From contig NZ_NXIB02000009.1 of the NCBI RefSeq assembly GCF_002412335.2, positions 1-64,000 of the forward strand: a stretch of DNA of 64,000 nucleotides. The letters run 5' to 3'. Shown here piece after piece: positions 42,265-52,500 of this stretch. The notes under the pieces were generated by a model that ran no database searches, was not told the DNA's origin, and worked only from the letters and a program-made list of their open reading frames with translations. Source of the stretch: Tychonema bourrellyi FEM_GT703 (GTDB taxonomy: Bacteria; Cyanobacteriota; Cyanobacteriia; Cyanobacteriales; Microcoleaceae). The number at the start of each line of letters is the position of its first letter. Positions within the stretch are counted from its first letter, which is position 1. The position numbers were made by a program, and so were the translations under genes.

Positions 42265-42633
42265 GTGACGGAAGCTACAAATGTGCTGGGTGGAAAGTTA
42301 GAAACTTGCTGCACATCGCCCATGACGGGATATTATCGGGATGGTAAATGCAATACAGGTGGTGGCGACTATGGAGCTCATACTGTTTGTGTTCTACTGA
42401 CAGCAGAGTTTTTGCAATTCAGCAAGTCTAGGGGAAATGATTTGTTGACTCCGGTACCCGAATATAATTTCCCTGGTTTGAAGCCAGGGGAATGCTGGTG
42501 TTTATGTGCTTCGCGCTGGAAGGAAGCGATGGATGCTGGATGTGCACCTGGGGTGGTTTTGTCGGCAACTCACGTATTAACTTTGGAGTATGTTTCTTTG
42601 AATGAATTGCAGCAACACGCTGCTGATTTGTAG
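42265..42633 (+). CDS. DUF2237 family protein
   Basis: 122 aa, the normal length. Family pattern: NVLGGKLETCCTSPMTGYYRDG, CNTGGGDYGAHTVC, GNDLLTPVPEYNFPGLKPG and WCLCASRWKEA. Several conserved Cys could bind metal. No function is known for the family. The GTG start at 42265 is preceded by the clear ribosome-binding site AAGGAG. Confidence 0.9.
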   Translation: MTEATNVLGGKLETCCTSPMTGYYRDGKCNTGGGDYGAHTVCVLLTAEFLQFSKSRGNDLLTPVPEYNFPGLKPGECWCLCASRWKEAMDAGCAPGVVLSATHVLTLEYVSLNELQQHAADL

Positions 42634-42683
42634 GGATAAATTGGCGGCCATCCCATTTTAATATAAACGGAATACCCAGATAT

Positions 42684-42703
42684 CTGACTTCTTTAAGAAG
42701 TCG
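42684..42703. repeat. Short palindrome, GACTTCTTTAAGAAGTC
   Basis: GACTTCTTTAAGAAGTC with flanking TCT and GAA, third member of the family at 8370 and 15988. The rest of the 42634-42941 gap holds no gene that I can support. Confidence 0.65.
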
Positions 42704-42959
42704 AATATGTAACATAGAACACAAAAAAGCAGCAGCAATTATCAAATCTAAAATCACAAACAATCAATTCTGGATTCCTGATTCCCAACCTGATATCTGA
42801 TTGATAATTCCGTATATTTACGCACACCAATAATAACTTTACAATTCCATGATTCGCAGAGATCACGGATTGCAGAATTTATTTTTTGGATGCTATACAT
42901 AAAAAGTTTATGCTTAAAAGATAGCTTGTCTAAAAGTCAGAGTGCATTCCAAAGTAACC

Positions 42960-44981
42960 ATGTCATACTACAACCAATCAATCTACAAATGTCGTGAGAT
43001 AGAACGGGAGTACAATGCTACTAGCTTGCAACTCATAGTCGCGCAGCTAAGAGCAGAATTAAACAGCACCCGCGAGCAACTTCATCGGGAAATCGATCGA
43101 CTCACAACCGCCAACGAAACCCTGCAAGCAGCTATCCGTGCAGCCCCGATGCTTCTGTGGGCAACAGACAGAGAGGGCAAAGTCACCCTTGCAGAAGGCA
43201 AAGGACTAGAAAGTTTGGGGCTTTTGTCTGGTGAAGTTGTCGGGAATTCGATTTTTGAAATCTACAGCAACTATCCAGATGTCTTAGAAAATTTTACCCA
43301 GGTATTGGCGGGAAGCTCACGCAGTTGGAATACTCTACAGGGGGATTTAACTTACGAAATTCGATCGACACCTATGCGAAGTTCAAAGGGCGAAGTTGTC
43401 GGATTAGTCAGTGTTTTTACTGAGATTAGCGATCGCGATCGATTGCCAGTAGCCTTGCAAATAGCAAATCAAGAATTAGAGTGCCAGCTTCAGCAGCAAA
43501 CAGAAGTATTTAAAACAGCACTGACTGAAAGCGAAAGAAAATACCAAAATCTCGTAGAAACCTCTCAGGAATTGATTTGGTCAGTCGATCTTGAAGGCTC
43601 GTTGACCTTTGTCAATTCCGCTGCTGAACGCATCTATGGTTACGAACCACCAGAAATGATTGGTCACCGCTTCACCGATTTTTTGCTTCCCGAACATAAA
43701 CCCTTACAAATACAAATATTTGAACAACTTTTAGCTCCAAACAGCATTCAGCAAGCAGTAGCTAATTATGCTTATGAAACAGTACACATTCGCAAAGACG
43801 GCAGTCATGTTTACTTGCGGGTAAACAGCATTGTAAACAAAGCTGAAAACGGCACTATTTTAGGACTAACTGGTACCGCGACAGATATTAGCGATCGCAA
43901 ACGCGCCGAAGCCCATCAAACCAAATTAATCTCCTCATTGCAAACATCAGAACACAAATTTCGTAGCCTTTATGAGGCGACAAGCGATGCCGTAATGTTG
44001 CTTAATGAAAAGGAGTTTTTTGACTGCAACTCCGCAACTTTGAAAATATTTGGATGTACTAACAAAAAAGAATTTTACGGCAAGCATCCCAGGGAATTTT
44101 CACCTTTGTTTCAGCCTAGTGGAGAAGATTCAGCCAGTTTATCGAGCCAGCAAATAAATATAGCAATAGCAACAGGTAGCTGTCGATTTGACTGGGTACA
44201 TAAACGACTAGATGGTTCAGAATTTCCGGCAGAAGTTCTGTTAAATGTCATGGAAATTAACGGACAAAAATTTTTACAAGCAGTAGTACGCGACATTACA
44301 GACCGCAAACGGGATGAGGATCAAATCAAAGCTTCCCTAGCCGAAAAAGAAGTCCTTCTGCAAGAAATTCACCACCGCGTCAAAAATAATCTCCAAGTTA
44401 TTTCTAGTCTGCTGAAACTTCAGTCTCGCTATATTCAAGACAACCGAGTTATCGAAATGTTGAAAGAAAGCCAAAACCGCGTGAGGTCAATGGCTCTGGT
44501 TCATGAACAATTGTACCAATCAAAAGACTTGTCGAACATTAATTTTGCTGAATATATCGAAAACTTAGCCCACAATTTATTCCAAGCTTATGAAGTTAAT
44601 GCAGCAGGCATTAAGTTGGAAACAAATATTGCGCGGTGCGATCTCAATGTTGATACAGCAGTTCCTTGCGGATTAATTATCAACGAACTCGTCACCAATT
44701 CGCTAAAGTATGCTTTTTCAGAAAAGAATGAAGGTAAAATAAAAATAGATTTTAATTTAGATCGTAATGGGGTATGTGTCCTAGTTGTAAGCGACACGGG
44801 TGTCGGTTTTCCTAAAGACTTAGATTATCGGAATGCCAGAACATTGGGGTTGCGATTAGTCGGAGCTTTGGCAAGGCAAATTCGGGGTAGTATCACGCTA
44901 GTAGAAAGTGTAGGTACTGTTTTTAGGATTACATTTTCGCAACCTAAATTGCAGCAGGAGAGACAAATATATGTCAACTAA
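42960..44981 (+). CDS. Multi-PAS sensor histidine kinase (HisKA_2 type)
   Basis: About 673 aa from the ATG at 42960; a GTG at 42942 is possible. A short coiled coil (about 20-55) is followed by three PAS domains: about 60-165 (AAPMLLWATDREGKV), 195-320 (FVNSAAERIYGYEPPEM) and 335-455 (SDAVMLLNEKEFFDCNSATL). The kinase core is HisKA_2: EIHHRVKNNLQVISSLLKLQ with the phospho-His near residue 469, then HATPase with IINELVTNSLKYAFSE, VSDTGVGFP and LGLRLVGALA. No membrane segment, so a cytosolic sensor. It overlaps the next gene by 11 bases. Confidence 0.93.
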   Translation: MSYYNQSIYKCREIEREYNATSLQLIVAQLRAELNSTREQLHREIDRLTTANETLQAAIRAAPMLLWATDREGKVTLAEGKGLESLGLLSGEVVGNSIFEIYSNYPDVLENFTQVLAGSSRSWNTLQGDLTYEIRSTPMRSSKGEVVGLVSVFTEISDRDRLPVALQIANQELECQLQQQTEVFKTALTESERKYQNLVETSQELIWSVDLEGSLTFVNSAAERIYGYEPPEMIGHRFTDFLLPEHKPLQIQIFEQLLAPNSIQQAVANYAYETVHIRKDGSHVYLRVNSIVNKAENGTILGLTGTATDISDRKRAEAHQTKLISSLQTSEHKFRSLYEATSDAVMLLNEKEFFDCNSATLKIFGCTNKKEFYGKHPREFSPLFQPSGEDSASLSSQQINIAIATGSCRFDWVHKRLDGSEFPAEVLLNVMEINGQKFLQAVVRDITDRKRDEDQIKASLAEKEVLLQEIHHRVKNNLQVISSLLKLQSRYIQDNRVIEMLKESQNRVRSMALVHEQLYQSKDLSNINFAEYIENLAHNLFQAYEVNAAGIKLETNIARCDLNVDTAVPCGLIINELVTNSLKYAFSEKNEGKIKIDFNLDRNGVCVLVVSDTGVGFPKDLDYRNARTLGLRLVGALARQIRGSITLVESVGTVFRITFSQPKLQQERQIYVN

Positions 44982-46632
44982 AAAGATACTAATAGTGGAA
45001 GATGAAAGCATCATTGCTGAAGATATTGCTGATAGTTTAATGGATTTAGGATATCAAGTGACTGCGATTGTTCATTCAGGAGAAGAAGCACTGGAATCCG
45101 CAGCCAAAGAACGACCAGATTTAGTATTAATGGATGTCAACCTGCAAGGAGAAATCGACGGAATAACAGCAGGAGCAGAAATGCAATCGCGTTTCCAAAT
45201 TCCAGTGATTTACCTGACATCTTATGCCGATGAAAATACTTTGCGGCGAGTTAATTCTACAAAACCTTTCGGCTATATTGTCAAACCATTTGAAGAAAAG
45301 AACTTGCACACAACTATTCAACTAGCTCTGCACCGACATCTGTATGACAGCTTGACTAACCTGCCAAATCGTTCATTTTTGCGATCGAGGCTAAGTCAGG
45401 TATTGGAAAAGCAAACAGGATTGCCAGGAGTCATTCCGGTTTTCACTCTTAGCTTAGATAAAATCAACCGAATTAATAGTACCTTGGGCCACGATATCGG
45501 CGACTCTGTTCTTTGTAGCATCGCCCAGCGACTAACTAACGGCATTGAAAACATGAATATTGTGGCTCGTTTGGAAGCTGCTGAATTTGCACTTATTATC
45601 GAACCTGTCCTAGAAAAACAGGATGTTGTGAATATAGCTCAAAGCATTTTAGAAATTGTAGCCCAAGTAATTATTTTAGAAATCGGTGAAGTTTATGTTA
45701 CTGCTAGTATTGGTATTTCTTTGTATCCGGGCGACGGCATAGATGCGGACGAAATGCTTAAAAATGCTTATACAGCCATGTATCATGCTCAGGAAAAAGG
45801 TGGCAATAATTATCAATTTCATGCGGTAAATACTGCCAAGTATTCTATCAATAGATTGAGCCAAGAAGTTTGTCTTCGTAATGCTTTAAAACGGTCTGAG
45901 TTTGAAGTTTACTATGAGCCAAAAGTAGAAATAAAGACAGGTAAAATTGTTGGTGCAGAAGCTTTGGTGCGTTGGAACCATCCAGAAATGGGTCGGGTTT
46001 CGCCTGGAGACTTTATTCCGATGGCTGAAGAAATGGGCTTGATTGCGCCTCTGGGGGAATGGGTGTTAGAGACTGCTTGCAGGCAAACTCAAGCTTGGCA
46101 AGCCGAGGGTTTGGGGCCATTGCGAGTAGCCGTCAATGTGTCATCCCGCCAGTTTGAGGAAAAAAATATTATTGAAAGAGTCTGTGAAATATTAACAGAA
46201 ACTGGTCTCGATCCTAAATATCTGGAATTAGAATTGACGGAAAGTCTGGTGTTGCAAGATGAAGCGGCAGTATTTCAAGCTTTTAGTGTATGGAAAAATA
46301 TGGGAATTAGGGTGGCGATAGATGATTTTGGGACGGGATATGCTTCTTTAAGTTATTCAAAGCGATTTCCGTTTGATGTTCTCAAAATTGACAAGAGTTT
46401 TGTTCGTAATATTGCAGATGATCGTCAGAATGCCGCGATTACAGTAGCGATTATTCAAATGGCTCATTCCATGAATATGAAAGTGGTGGCTGAGGGGGTA
46501 GAAGATGAGCGGGAACTGGCTTTTTTGTGCGAGCATGGTTGTGATGAAATTCAAGGCTATTTTTTTAGTAAGGCTTTGCCAAGGGCTGATTTTGAAGAGT
46601 TGTTAAAAAGTGGTAAGCGCTGGGAGTTATAG
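44971..46632 (+). CDS. Response regulator with degenerate GGDEF and intact EAL domains
   Basis: 553 aa. Receiver domain 1-125 with D55 in LVLMDVNLQG and the acidic pair VEDES. The GGDEF-like part (135-290) reads EAAEFALII where the active site should be, so it is not a cyclase. EAL domain 300-550 keeps all metal and catalytic residues: AEALVRWNHPEMG, VNVSSRQF, ELELTESLVL, AIDDFGTGYASL, LKIDKSFV, VVAEGVEDE and QGYFFSKAL. Expected to hydrolyse c-di-GMP when phosphorylated by the overlapping kinase. Confidence 0.93.
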   Translation: MSTKKILIVEDESIIAEDIADSLMDLGYQVTAIVHSGEEALESAAKERPDLVLMDVNLQGEIDGITAGAEMQSRFQIPVIYLTSYADENTLRRVNSTKPFGYIVKPFEEKNLHTTIQLALHRHLYDSLTNLPNRSFLRSRLSQVLEKQTGLPGVIPVFTLSLDKINRINSTLGHDIGDSVLCSIAQRLTNGIENMNIVARLEAAEFALIIEPVLEKQDVVNIAQSILEIVAQVIILEIGEVYVTASIGISLYPGDGIDADEMLKNAYTAMYHAQEKGGNNYQFHAVNTAKYSINRLSQEVCLRNALKRSEFEVYYEPKVEIKTGKIVGAEALVRWNHPEMGRVSPGDFIPMAEEMGLIAPLGEWVLETACRQTQAWQAEGLGPLRVAVNVSSRQFEEKNIIERVCEILTETGLDPKYLELELTESLVLQDEAAVFQAFSVWKNMGIRVAIDDFGTGYASLSYSKRFPFDVLKIDKSFVRNIADDRQNAAITVAIIQMAHSMNMKVVAEGVEDERELAFLCEHGCDEIQGYFFSKALPRADFEELLKSGKRWEL

Positions 46633-46818
46633 AAGACGGAAGACGGAAGAAAGAAGAAGGAAAATGCAATAAATGCGATCGCGCTTTAAATCCTAATGGT
46701 TGGGCGATCGGAGTAAAGCCGATTTGCGAAAGCTGATATTAAAAACAGCTCCTCCCGTGTCTTGTGAGGCGCGGGAGAAATTGTCGATAAATCACGCCGA
46801 TCGGAAAACCGCGCGGTG

Positions 46819-47982
46819 TTAAGGTGCCGGAACCGCTACGCGATTCTTGGGAACAATCTGTGGCTGATAGGAAAATACCTCTCGGTCACGGGGATTGACG
46901 GTCACTTTGAGCCACTGCACGTCGTTGATGCCATTCGCCACATTGTCGCCAAAGGTCTCGACACGAGTGAAGTTCTCAAGGCGTTGGCCCTGACTATCCA
47001 GAAATGGCTTGTCAACGCGGTAGTAATGCGAGTCGCCATGCACGTAGGCCACCGGCTTACGGAAAGCGATCGTCTCATCGCGAAGCGCGATTAAAAAGTC
47101 CTTATAGCCATCAGGCGTGAGAGTGCCATCAGCCTGTTTATCGGTTTCCACCAGCGTGTTCGGATCGCGCAAAGGCGCTCTGGTGCCATCGGTCAGATCC
47201 CACCCCGGATTGGCTTGGGTGATAATCATCACCGCCACTGAATTGCTGTCCTTGGCTGCTTTAAAGCTCTCGCGCAACCAGACAATATTGGATTGGTTGC
47301 GTGCGTTATACTCAGCCGAGTCAGGTGCGGTGTCACAGAGGTTGTTGCATGAACCCGGGACATTGAGGGTGACATAGGTAACATTACCGACTGCCCAGCG
47401 ACGGTTTTCGACACAGGGTACGGCACCATTGACGCCGAGGCACAGCGGCGCTCTTTGCACTGTCTGGGCTAGCTTACGTTGTCCGAGTGTAAACTTGGTG
47501 TTGAAGAATAGCTGACGTTCGCGATCGAGCCGCTCGCGTGATGAGAATCCACCGTTTGCGGGGCGATCGCAGTCAGTCCAATCGTTATCGCCCGGTGTGA
47601 AGGCTGCTGGTGCCTTCAGCGCGTTGAAGAATCCGAGGGATTGCTTGTAGAAATCTTCGCTACAGGTAGTCGGCGTGACCGAGCCGGGGGTACCACTGCC
47701 CGCCTTCAGATCGCCGTCGTGGACTGTAAAGACCAGGTTTTGCGAGTTCATGTCAGCGATCAGGTTCGGAACCCCCGTCAACGCCTGTACGTCCGAGTAT
47801 GGAAGATCGCCCCAAAGGCCGATCGCGTATGGCTGGCTCTTGTTCTCCTGTTTGCGCTCGGCAGCAGTTGCTACACTGATGACGGAACTGGCCAGGAATG
47901 CGACGATCGCCCATAAACAAATATTACGTAGCATACGCTTAGTGGTAAGGCGTTGAAACACTGAGTAACCAAACTTCATCAT
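46819..47982 (-). CDS. Secreted metallophosphoesterase-like protein
   Basis: About 387 aa from the ATG at 47982, behind GAGGATATTT. The N-terminal region has a hydrophobic signal helix (LWAIVAFLASSVISVATAAE). The metallophosphoesterase residues appear as IGLWGDLPYSD, VHDGDLKAG, TPGDNDWTDC and VHGDSHYYR. It probably acts in the periplasm on a phosphate ester. The sequence looks richer in G+C than its neighbours, which may indicate transfer; this is an impression, not a calculation. Confidence 0.8.
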   Translation of the reverse strand: MMKFGYSVFQRLTTKRMLRNICLWAIVAFLASSVISVATAAERKQENKSQPYAIGLWGDLPYSDVQALTGVPNLIADMNSQNLVFTVHDGDLKAGSGTPGSVTPTTCSEDFYKQSLGFFNALKAPAAFTPGDNDWTDCDRPANGGFSSRERLDRERQLFFNTKFTLGQRKLAQTVQRAPLCLGVNGAVPCVENRRWAVGNVTYVTLNVPGSCNNLCDTAPDSAEYNARNQSNIVWLRESFKAAKDSNSVAVMIITQANPGWDLTDGTRAPLRDPNTLVETDKQADGTLTPDGYKDFLIALRDETIAFRKPVAYVHGDSHYYRVDKPFLDSQGQRLENFTRVETFGDNVANGINDVQWLKVTVNPRDREVFSYQPQIVPKNRVAVPAP

Positions 47983-48162
47983 AAATATCCTCAATTATTC
48001 TTTGCCTATGTTGGACAAATAGCTGCTGTCCACGCCATTAAACCCAAAAATTAGTGTATCGGATATAGTTTATGAAGGGGTTACGAGCAGGTTATTGATG
48101 AGTTACGAGTTTGATTTTTTACAGACAACTTAAGGAAATCCGTCCTGATTACGAACCAAAAT

Positions 48163-49440
48163 TCAAAAAATTCGATCGCCCAACCAATTGCCCAACCATA
48201 GTCCGAAACCGGAAGTCGCCACTAATAGAATAGACGTATAAAACCCTTTACCAGAGCCGATCGACCTTTCAGCCACTACCATCCTCGCCACAACTCCAGC
48301 AATAATGCCGATCGCAGCCCAAGCCCCATAGACAGTCTTAGATCCGGCGATGGCTAAAGCTTGGGTGAGAGCCCCCGAACCCGCTACGGCCACCGCACCC
48401 ACCCCAGCCCCAATTCCTAACCCGATTAAACCTGCAAGCCCCCGAGGGCCCTGAGAATTAACACCTACTTCCGCCATCAGCCCACAGATCAAGCCCACAG
48501 CCCCCCAACAGATACCCCCTGCCACCGTTCTCACCCAATCCCCAGAACCTGTTCCTGCCATCAATCCCGTCACTGTCGCGACTCCCGCAATAGCCACGAC
48601 TCCCGCCACCGCCCTAGACTCGGCCTCAGAACTGGCGATCGCCCCCAAGCCAGCCCCAACCAGCGCCCAAACCATCCCCGTTACCACACCTCCCGCTTGG
48701 AAACCCGCGATCGCACCCCCTACCGTCCCAGCCAAAGCCAAAGCTGCCAGCCAAACTCTAGGTGTTGCTGATCCCTCCGCCACCAAAATCGCCGCCCACA
48801 GCCCATCGGCACCACAGATTAAAGTCCACATCCACAGCGGGGCGGCAGATTTGGTCAAAATCCAGCCAGTCAAAGCATAACTGGCAAGGGCGATCGCGAG
48901 TGACCACCAAGGAAAGCTGGAATATTTTTGAGATTGTCGAGTTTCCGTGGCAAAGTTTCGCGGTTTTGAATATTGAGTTGAAAATTGTTTCTTTCTTTTC
49001 GAGGTAGGCTTTGCATGGTTTGGAGTTTTTAAATTACTACGCTTTCCTAGAAAGGTTTCACGGTTTTGGGTTTTAAATCCTTTCTGGCTGTTAGAGGTGG
49101 CTTTTCGATAGTTTTGACTTTTTTGGGAACCAGACCTGCCTGCGGGCTTTCTAAAGCCTTTTCTGTTGAGGTTTTCACGTATCGGTACTGGGGGTGTCGG
49201 TGGCCCAAATTGTGGTTCGATCGCCTTTAATTCCGGCTGACTGAGAAACAACAGCAATTGCTGGTAAGCTTCATTAATTTCTGTTAATCTTTGTTGAGCT
49301 TTTTGTTGGAGGCGATCGTTGTGGACAAAGCGATCGGGATGCCACACAAAGACCAAATCCCTGTAAGCCTGTTTAACTTCTTCTAGGGAAGCTCCAGGCT
49401 CTATTTCGAGGATTTGATAGTATTGATCAATGTCACCCAT
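48163..49440 (-). CDS. J-domain protein with Gly/Ala-rich membrane C-terminus
   Basis: 425 aa. Residues 5-70 form a J domain: YYQILEIEPGASLEEVKQAYRDL, then VWHPDRF with the HPD motif. A basic, Ser/Lys-rich linker follows (about 75-165). The C-terminal 240 residues are very hydrophobic and made of Gly/Ala-rich helices (for example LAALALAGTVGGAIAGFQ and GVVAIAGVATVTGLMAG). It should recruit Hsp70 to a membrane. Cyanobacteria have several such proteins; the client is unknown. Confidence 0.9.
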   Translation of the reverse strand: MGDIDQYYQILEIEPGASLEEVKQAYRDLVFVWHPDRFVHNDRLQQKAQQRLTEINEAYQQLLLFLSQPELKAIEPQFGPPTPPVPIRENLNRKGFRKPAGRSGSQKSQNYRKATSNSQKGFKTQNRETFLGKRSNLKTPNHAKPTSKRKKQFSTQYSKPRNFATETRQSQKYSSFPWWSLAIALASYALTGWILTKSAAPLWMWTLICGADGLWAAILVAEGSATPRVWLAALALAGTVGGAIAGFQAGGVVTGMVWALVGAGLGAIASSEAESRAVAGVVAIAGVATVTGLMAGTGSGDWVRTVAGGICWGAVGLICGLMAEVGVNSQGPRGLAGLIGLGIGAGVGAVAVAGSGALTQALAIAGSKTVYGAWAAIGIIAGVVARMVVAERSIGSGKGFYTSILLVATSGFGLWLGNWLGDRIF

Positions 49441-49562
49441 AAACTGCGATCATCTTAGATTTTAGATTTTGGATTTTGGATTTTGGAATTATTCAAGAAG
49501 GTTTCAACGGCTGCGGGACGACTAGGATCGGCGACCAGTAGCTACAATGAGGAAATACTTTC

Positions 49563-52500
49563 GTGCGATCGCCATCAGTGTCAGTGTCGTCAAATCAAAC
49601 ACCCACCATTATCTTAGTTGACGGCCACTCCTTGGCCTTTCGTTCCTACTTTGCCTTTTCCAAAAGTCGGGATGGAGGCTTGCGAACCAGCACCGGAATT
49701 CCCACCAGCGTCTGTTTTGGCTTTCTGAAGTCGCTGCTGGAAGTCATGGCGGCCCAAGAACCAGAATACATGGCGATCGCCTTTGACCTCGCCACACCCA
49801 CATTTCGCCACGAAGCCGACGACACCTACAAAGCCGGCCGCCCCGAAACACCGGAAGATTTTATCCCCGATCTGAAAAACCTCCAAGAACTGCTCGGCTA
49901 TTTCAACTTACCTGCCATAACGGCTCCAGGCTACGAGGCGGACGATATTTTGGGAACTTTGGCGAAAAAAGCTAGCGAGGCCGGTTATCGGGTCAAAATC
50001 CTCAGTGGCGATCGAGATTTGTTCCAATTAGTAGACACCGAAAAGCAGATAAGTGTTTTATATTTGAGTACAGATGAATTAAGGCGATCGGGCAAAGGCA
50101 AATCCCAAGAATTCGGCCCAGAAGCAGTCAAAGAAAAACTCGGTATTTTACCAGAACAAGTAATAGATTACAAAGCTTTGTGCGGCGACAAATCCGACAA
50201 CATTCCCGGAGTCAAAGGTATTGGCGACAAAACCGCTATTCAACTGTTGGATGCTTACAAAACTCTCGACGGAATTTATGCCGCGATCGACGAATTGAAA
50301 GGCGCAACTAAGAAAAAGTTAGAAGAGGGGAAAGAAGCAGCCTATCATTCTCAGCGGATGGCAACAATTGTCCAAGATGTTCCCTTGGAAATTAATTTAG
50401 AAGATTGCCAGTTGAAAGGTTTTGATGAAGCAGCTTTGATTCCGATGCTGGAAAAATTAGAGTTTAAAAATATTTTAAACAAAGTCAAAGAAATCCAAAA
50501 ACGGTTTGGTGGTGTGGAAGAGAAAGAAGAAGGAATAAGGAAGAAGGAAGAAGAAGAGAAGGAAGAAGGCCCTTCGACTCCGCTCATGGAAAGCTTCAGG
50601 AAGAAGGAAGAAGGAATATCTTTCAATAGTGGAACAGGCATCTTGCCTGTTGCTTTAGAAAATTCAGAAGAAGAAGAATTATCATTTTACACTCTCGCAG
50701 AAACCATAGCCGCCCAACAAGCAAACAAATTACCAATCAAACCCCGGATCATTCAAACCATTGAACAGTTAAACGAATTAGTCCAACTACTGCAAACCTG
50801 CACCGACAAAACTACACCCGTGGCGTGGGATACCGAAACCACCGCCCTCGAACCGCGAGATGCTGAATTAGTCGGAATTGGCTGCTGTTGGGGAATCGGC
50901 GAAACAGATTTGGCCTATATTGCGATCGCACATAAAACAGGTAAAAACTTAGACAAAGCTATAGTTATCAATGCTTTGCGTCCAATTTTGGAGAGTGAAA
51001 AATATCCCAAGGCGCTGCAAAATGCGAAATTTGACCGATCGATCCTGCGCTGTCAAGGAATTAAACTAACAGGAGTCGTCTTCGACACGATGTTAGCCAG
51101 CTATGTACTCAATCCAGAAACTAGCCACAGTCTCAGCGAATTGTCAAAGAAATACTTAGGAATTGTCGCCAAAAGTTACAAAGAATTAGTCGCAAAAGAC
51201 AAAACAATTGCTGACATCAGCATTCAACAAGTAGCTGACTACTGCGGCATGGATGTTTACACCACATTTCAGTTAGTAGAAAAACTTACAGCAGAATTAG
51301 ATAAACAGGACTTACGCACTCCGACTGAAGAAACCGGGTTTTTTACCGAATCTGCTGGTCATAACGAAGTATTTTTGTCAAAAAACCCGGTTTCTGGGCA
51401 CCCATCAAAGTCTTTGCATCGGTTGCTGCTAGAAGTAGAACAGCCCTTAGAACCAATTTTAGCAGAAATGGAATATTGCGGAATTCGCATTGATTCAGCT
51501 TATCTGCAAGAACTATCGCAACAACTAGAAAAGAGATTAGCCGAACTAGAAGAAAACACCTATGAAGCAGCGGGGAGAAAGTTTAATTTAGGTTCCCCAA
51601 AACAACTCAGCGAAATCTTGTTAGAAAAAATCCCCGATGAGTTTCAGAAGAAGTCTCGCAAAACGAAAACAGGATACTCTACCGACGCGGCTGTTTTGGA
51701 TAAACTGCAAGGCGATCACCCGATTGTAGACGATTTATTAGAACACCGAACATTATCCAAATTGAAATCAACCTATGTCGATGCTTTGCCGCAGTTAGTG
51801 CGGGCGGATACCGGGCGAGTGCATACAGATTTCAACCAAGCTGCTACAGGTACGGGAAGGCTTTCTTCTTCTAATCCCAATATGCAGAATATTCCCATCC
51901 GCACCGAATTTTCGCGGCAAATTCGCAAGGCTTTTTTACCAGAAGCAGGTTGGCTGATGGTATCGGCTGACTATTCTCAAATTGAGTTGCGGATTTTAGC
52001 TCATTTGAGTCAAGAACCTGTGTTAATCGAAGCTTACCAAAATAACCGAGATGTGCATACTGTGACAGCTCAACTATTGTTTGAAAAACAGGAAATCACA
52101 GCAGATGAAAGACGGTTTGGCAAAACGATTAATTTTGGGGTAATTTATGGTATGGGGGCGATTAAGTTTGGCAAATCGATGGGTAAAAGCGCGGCAGATG
52201 GTAAAAAGTTTATTGAACGATTTAACCAGCGTTATAGTAAAGTGTTTGAATATTTGGAGCAGGTAAAAAAAGAGGCGATCGCACTTGGCTATGTTTCCAC
52301 TATACTCGGCCGCCGTCGCTACTTAAATTTCGATCGCCTCAGCGACTTAAAAGGTACTAACCCCGCAGAAATTCACCCCGATCGACTTAAATCTCTCAGT
52401 AAAGATGATGCCCAATCTTTGCGCGCCGCAGCAAACGCTCCCATCCAAGGCTCTAGTGCTGATATCATTAAACTAGCCATGATTGAAGTCAACAAAGTTT

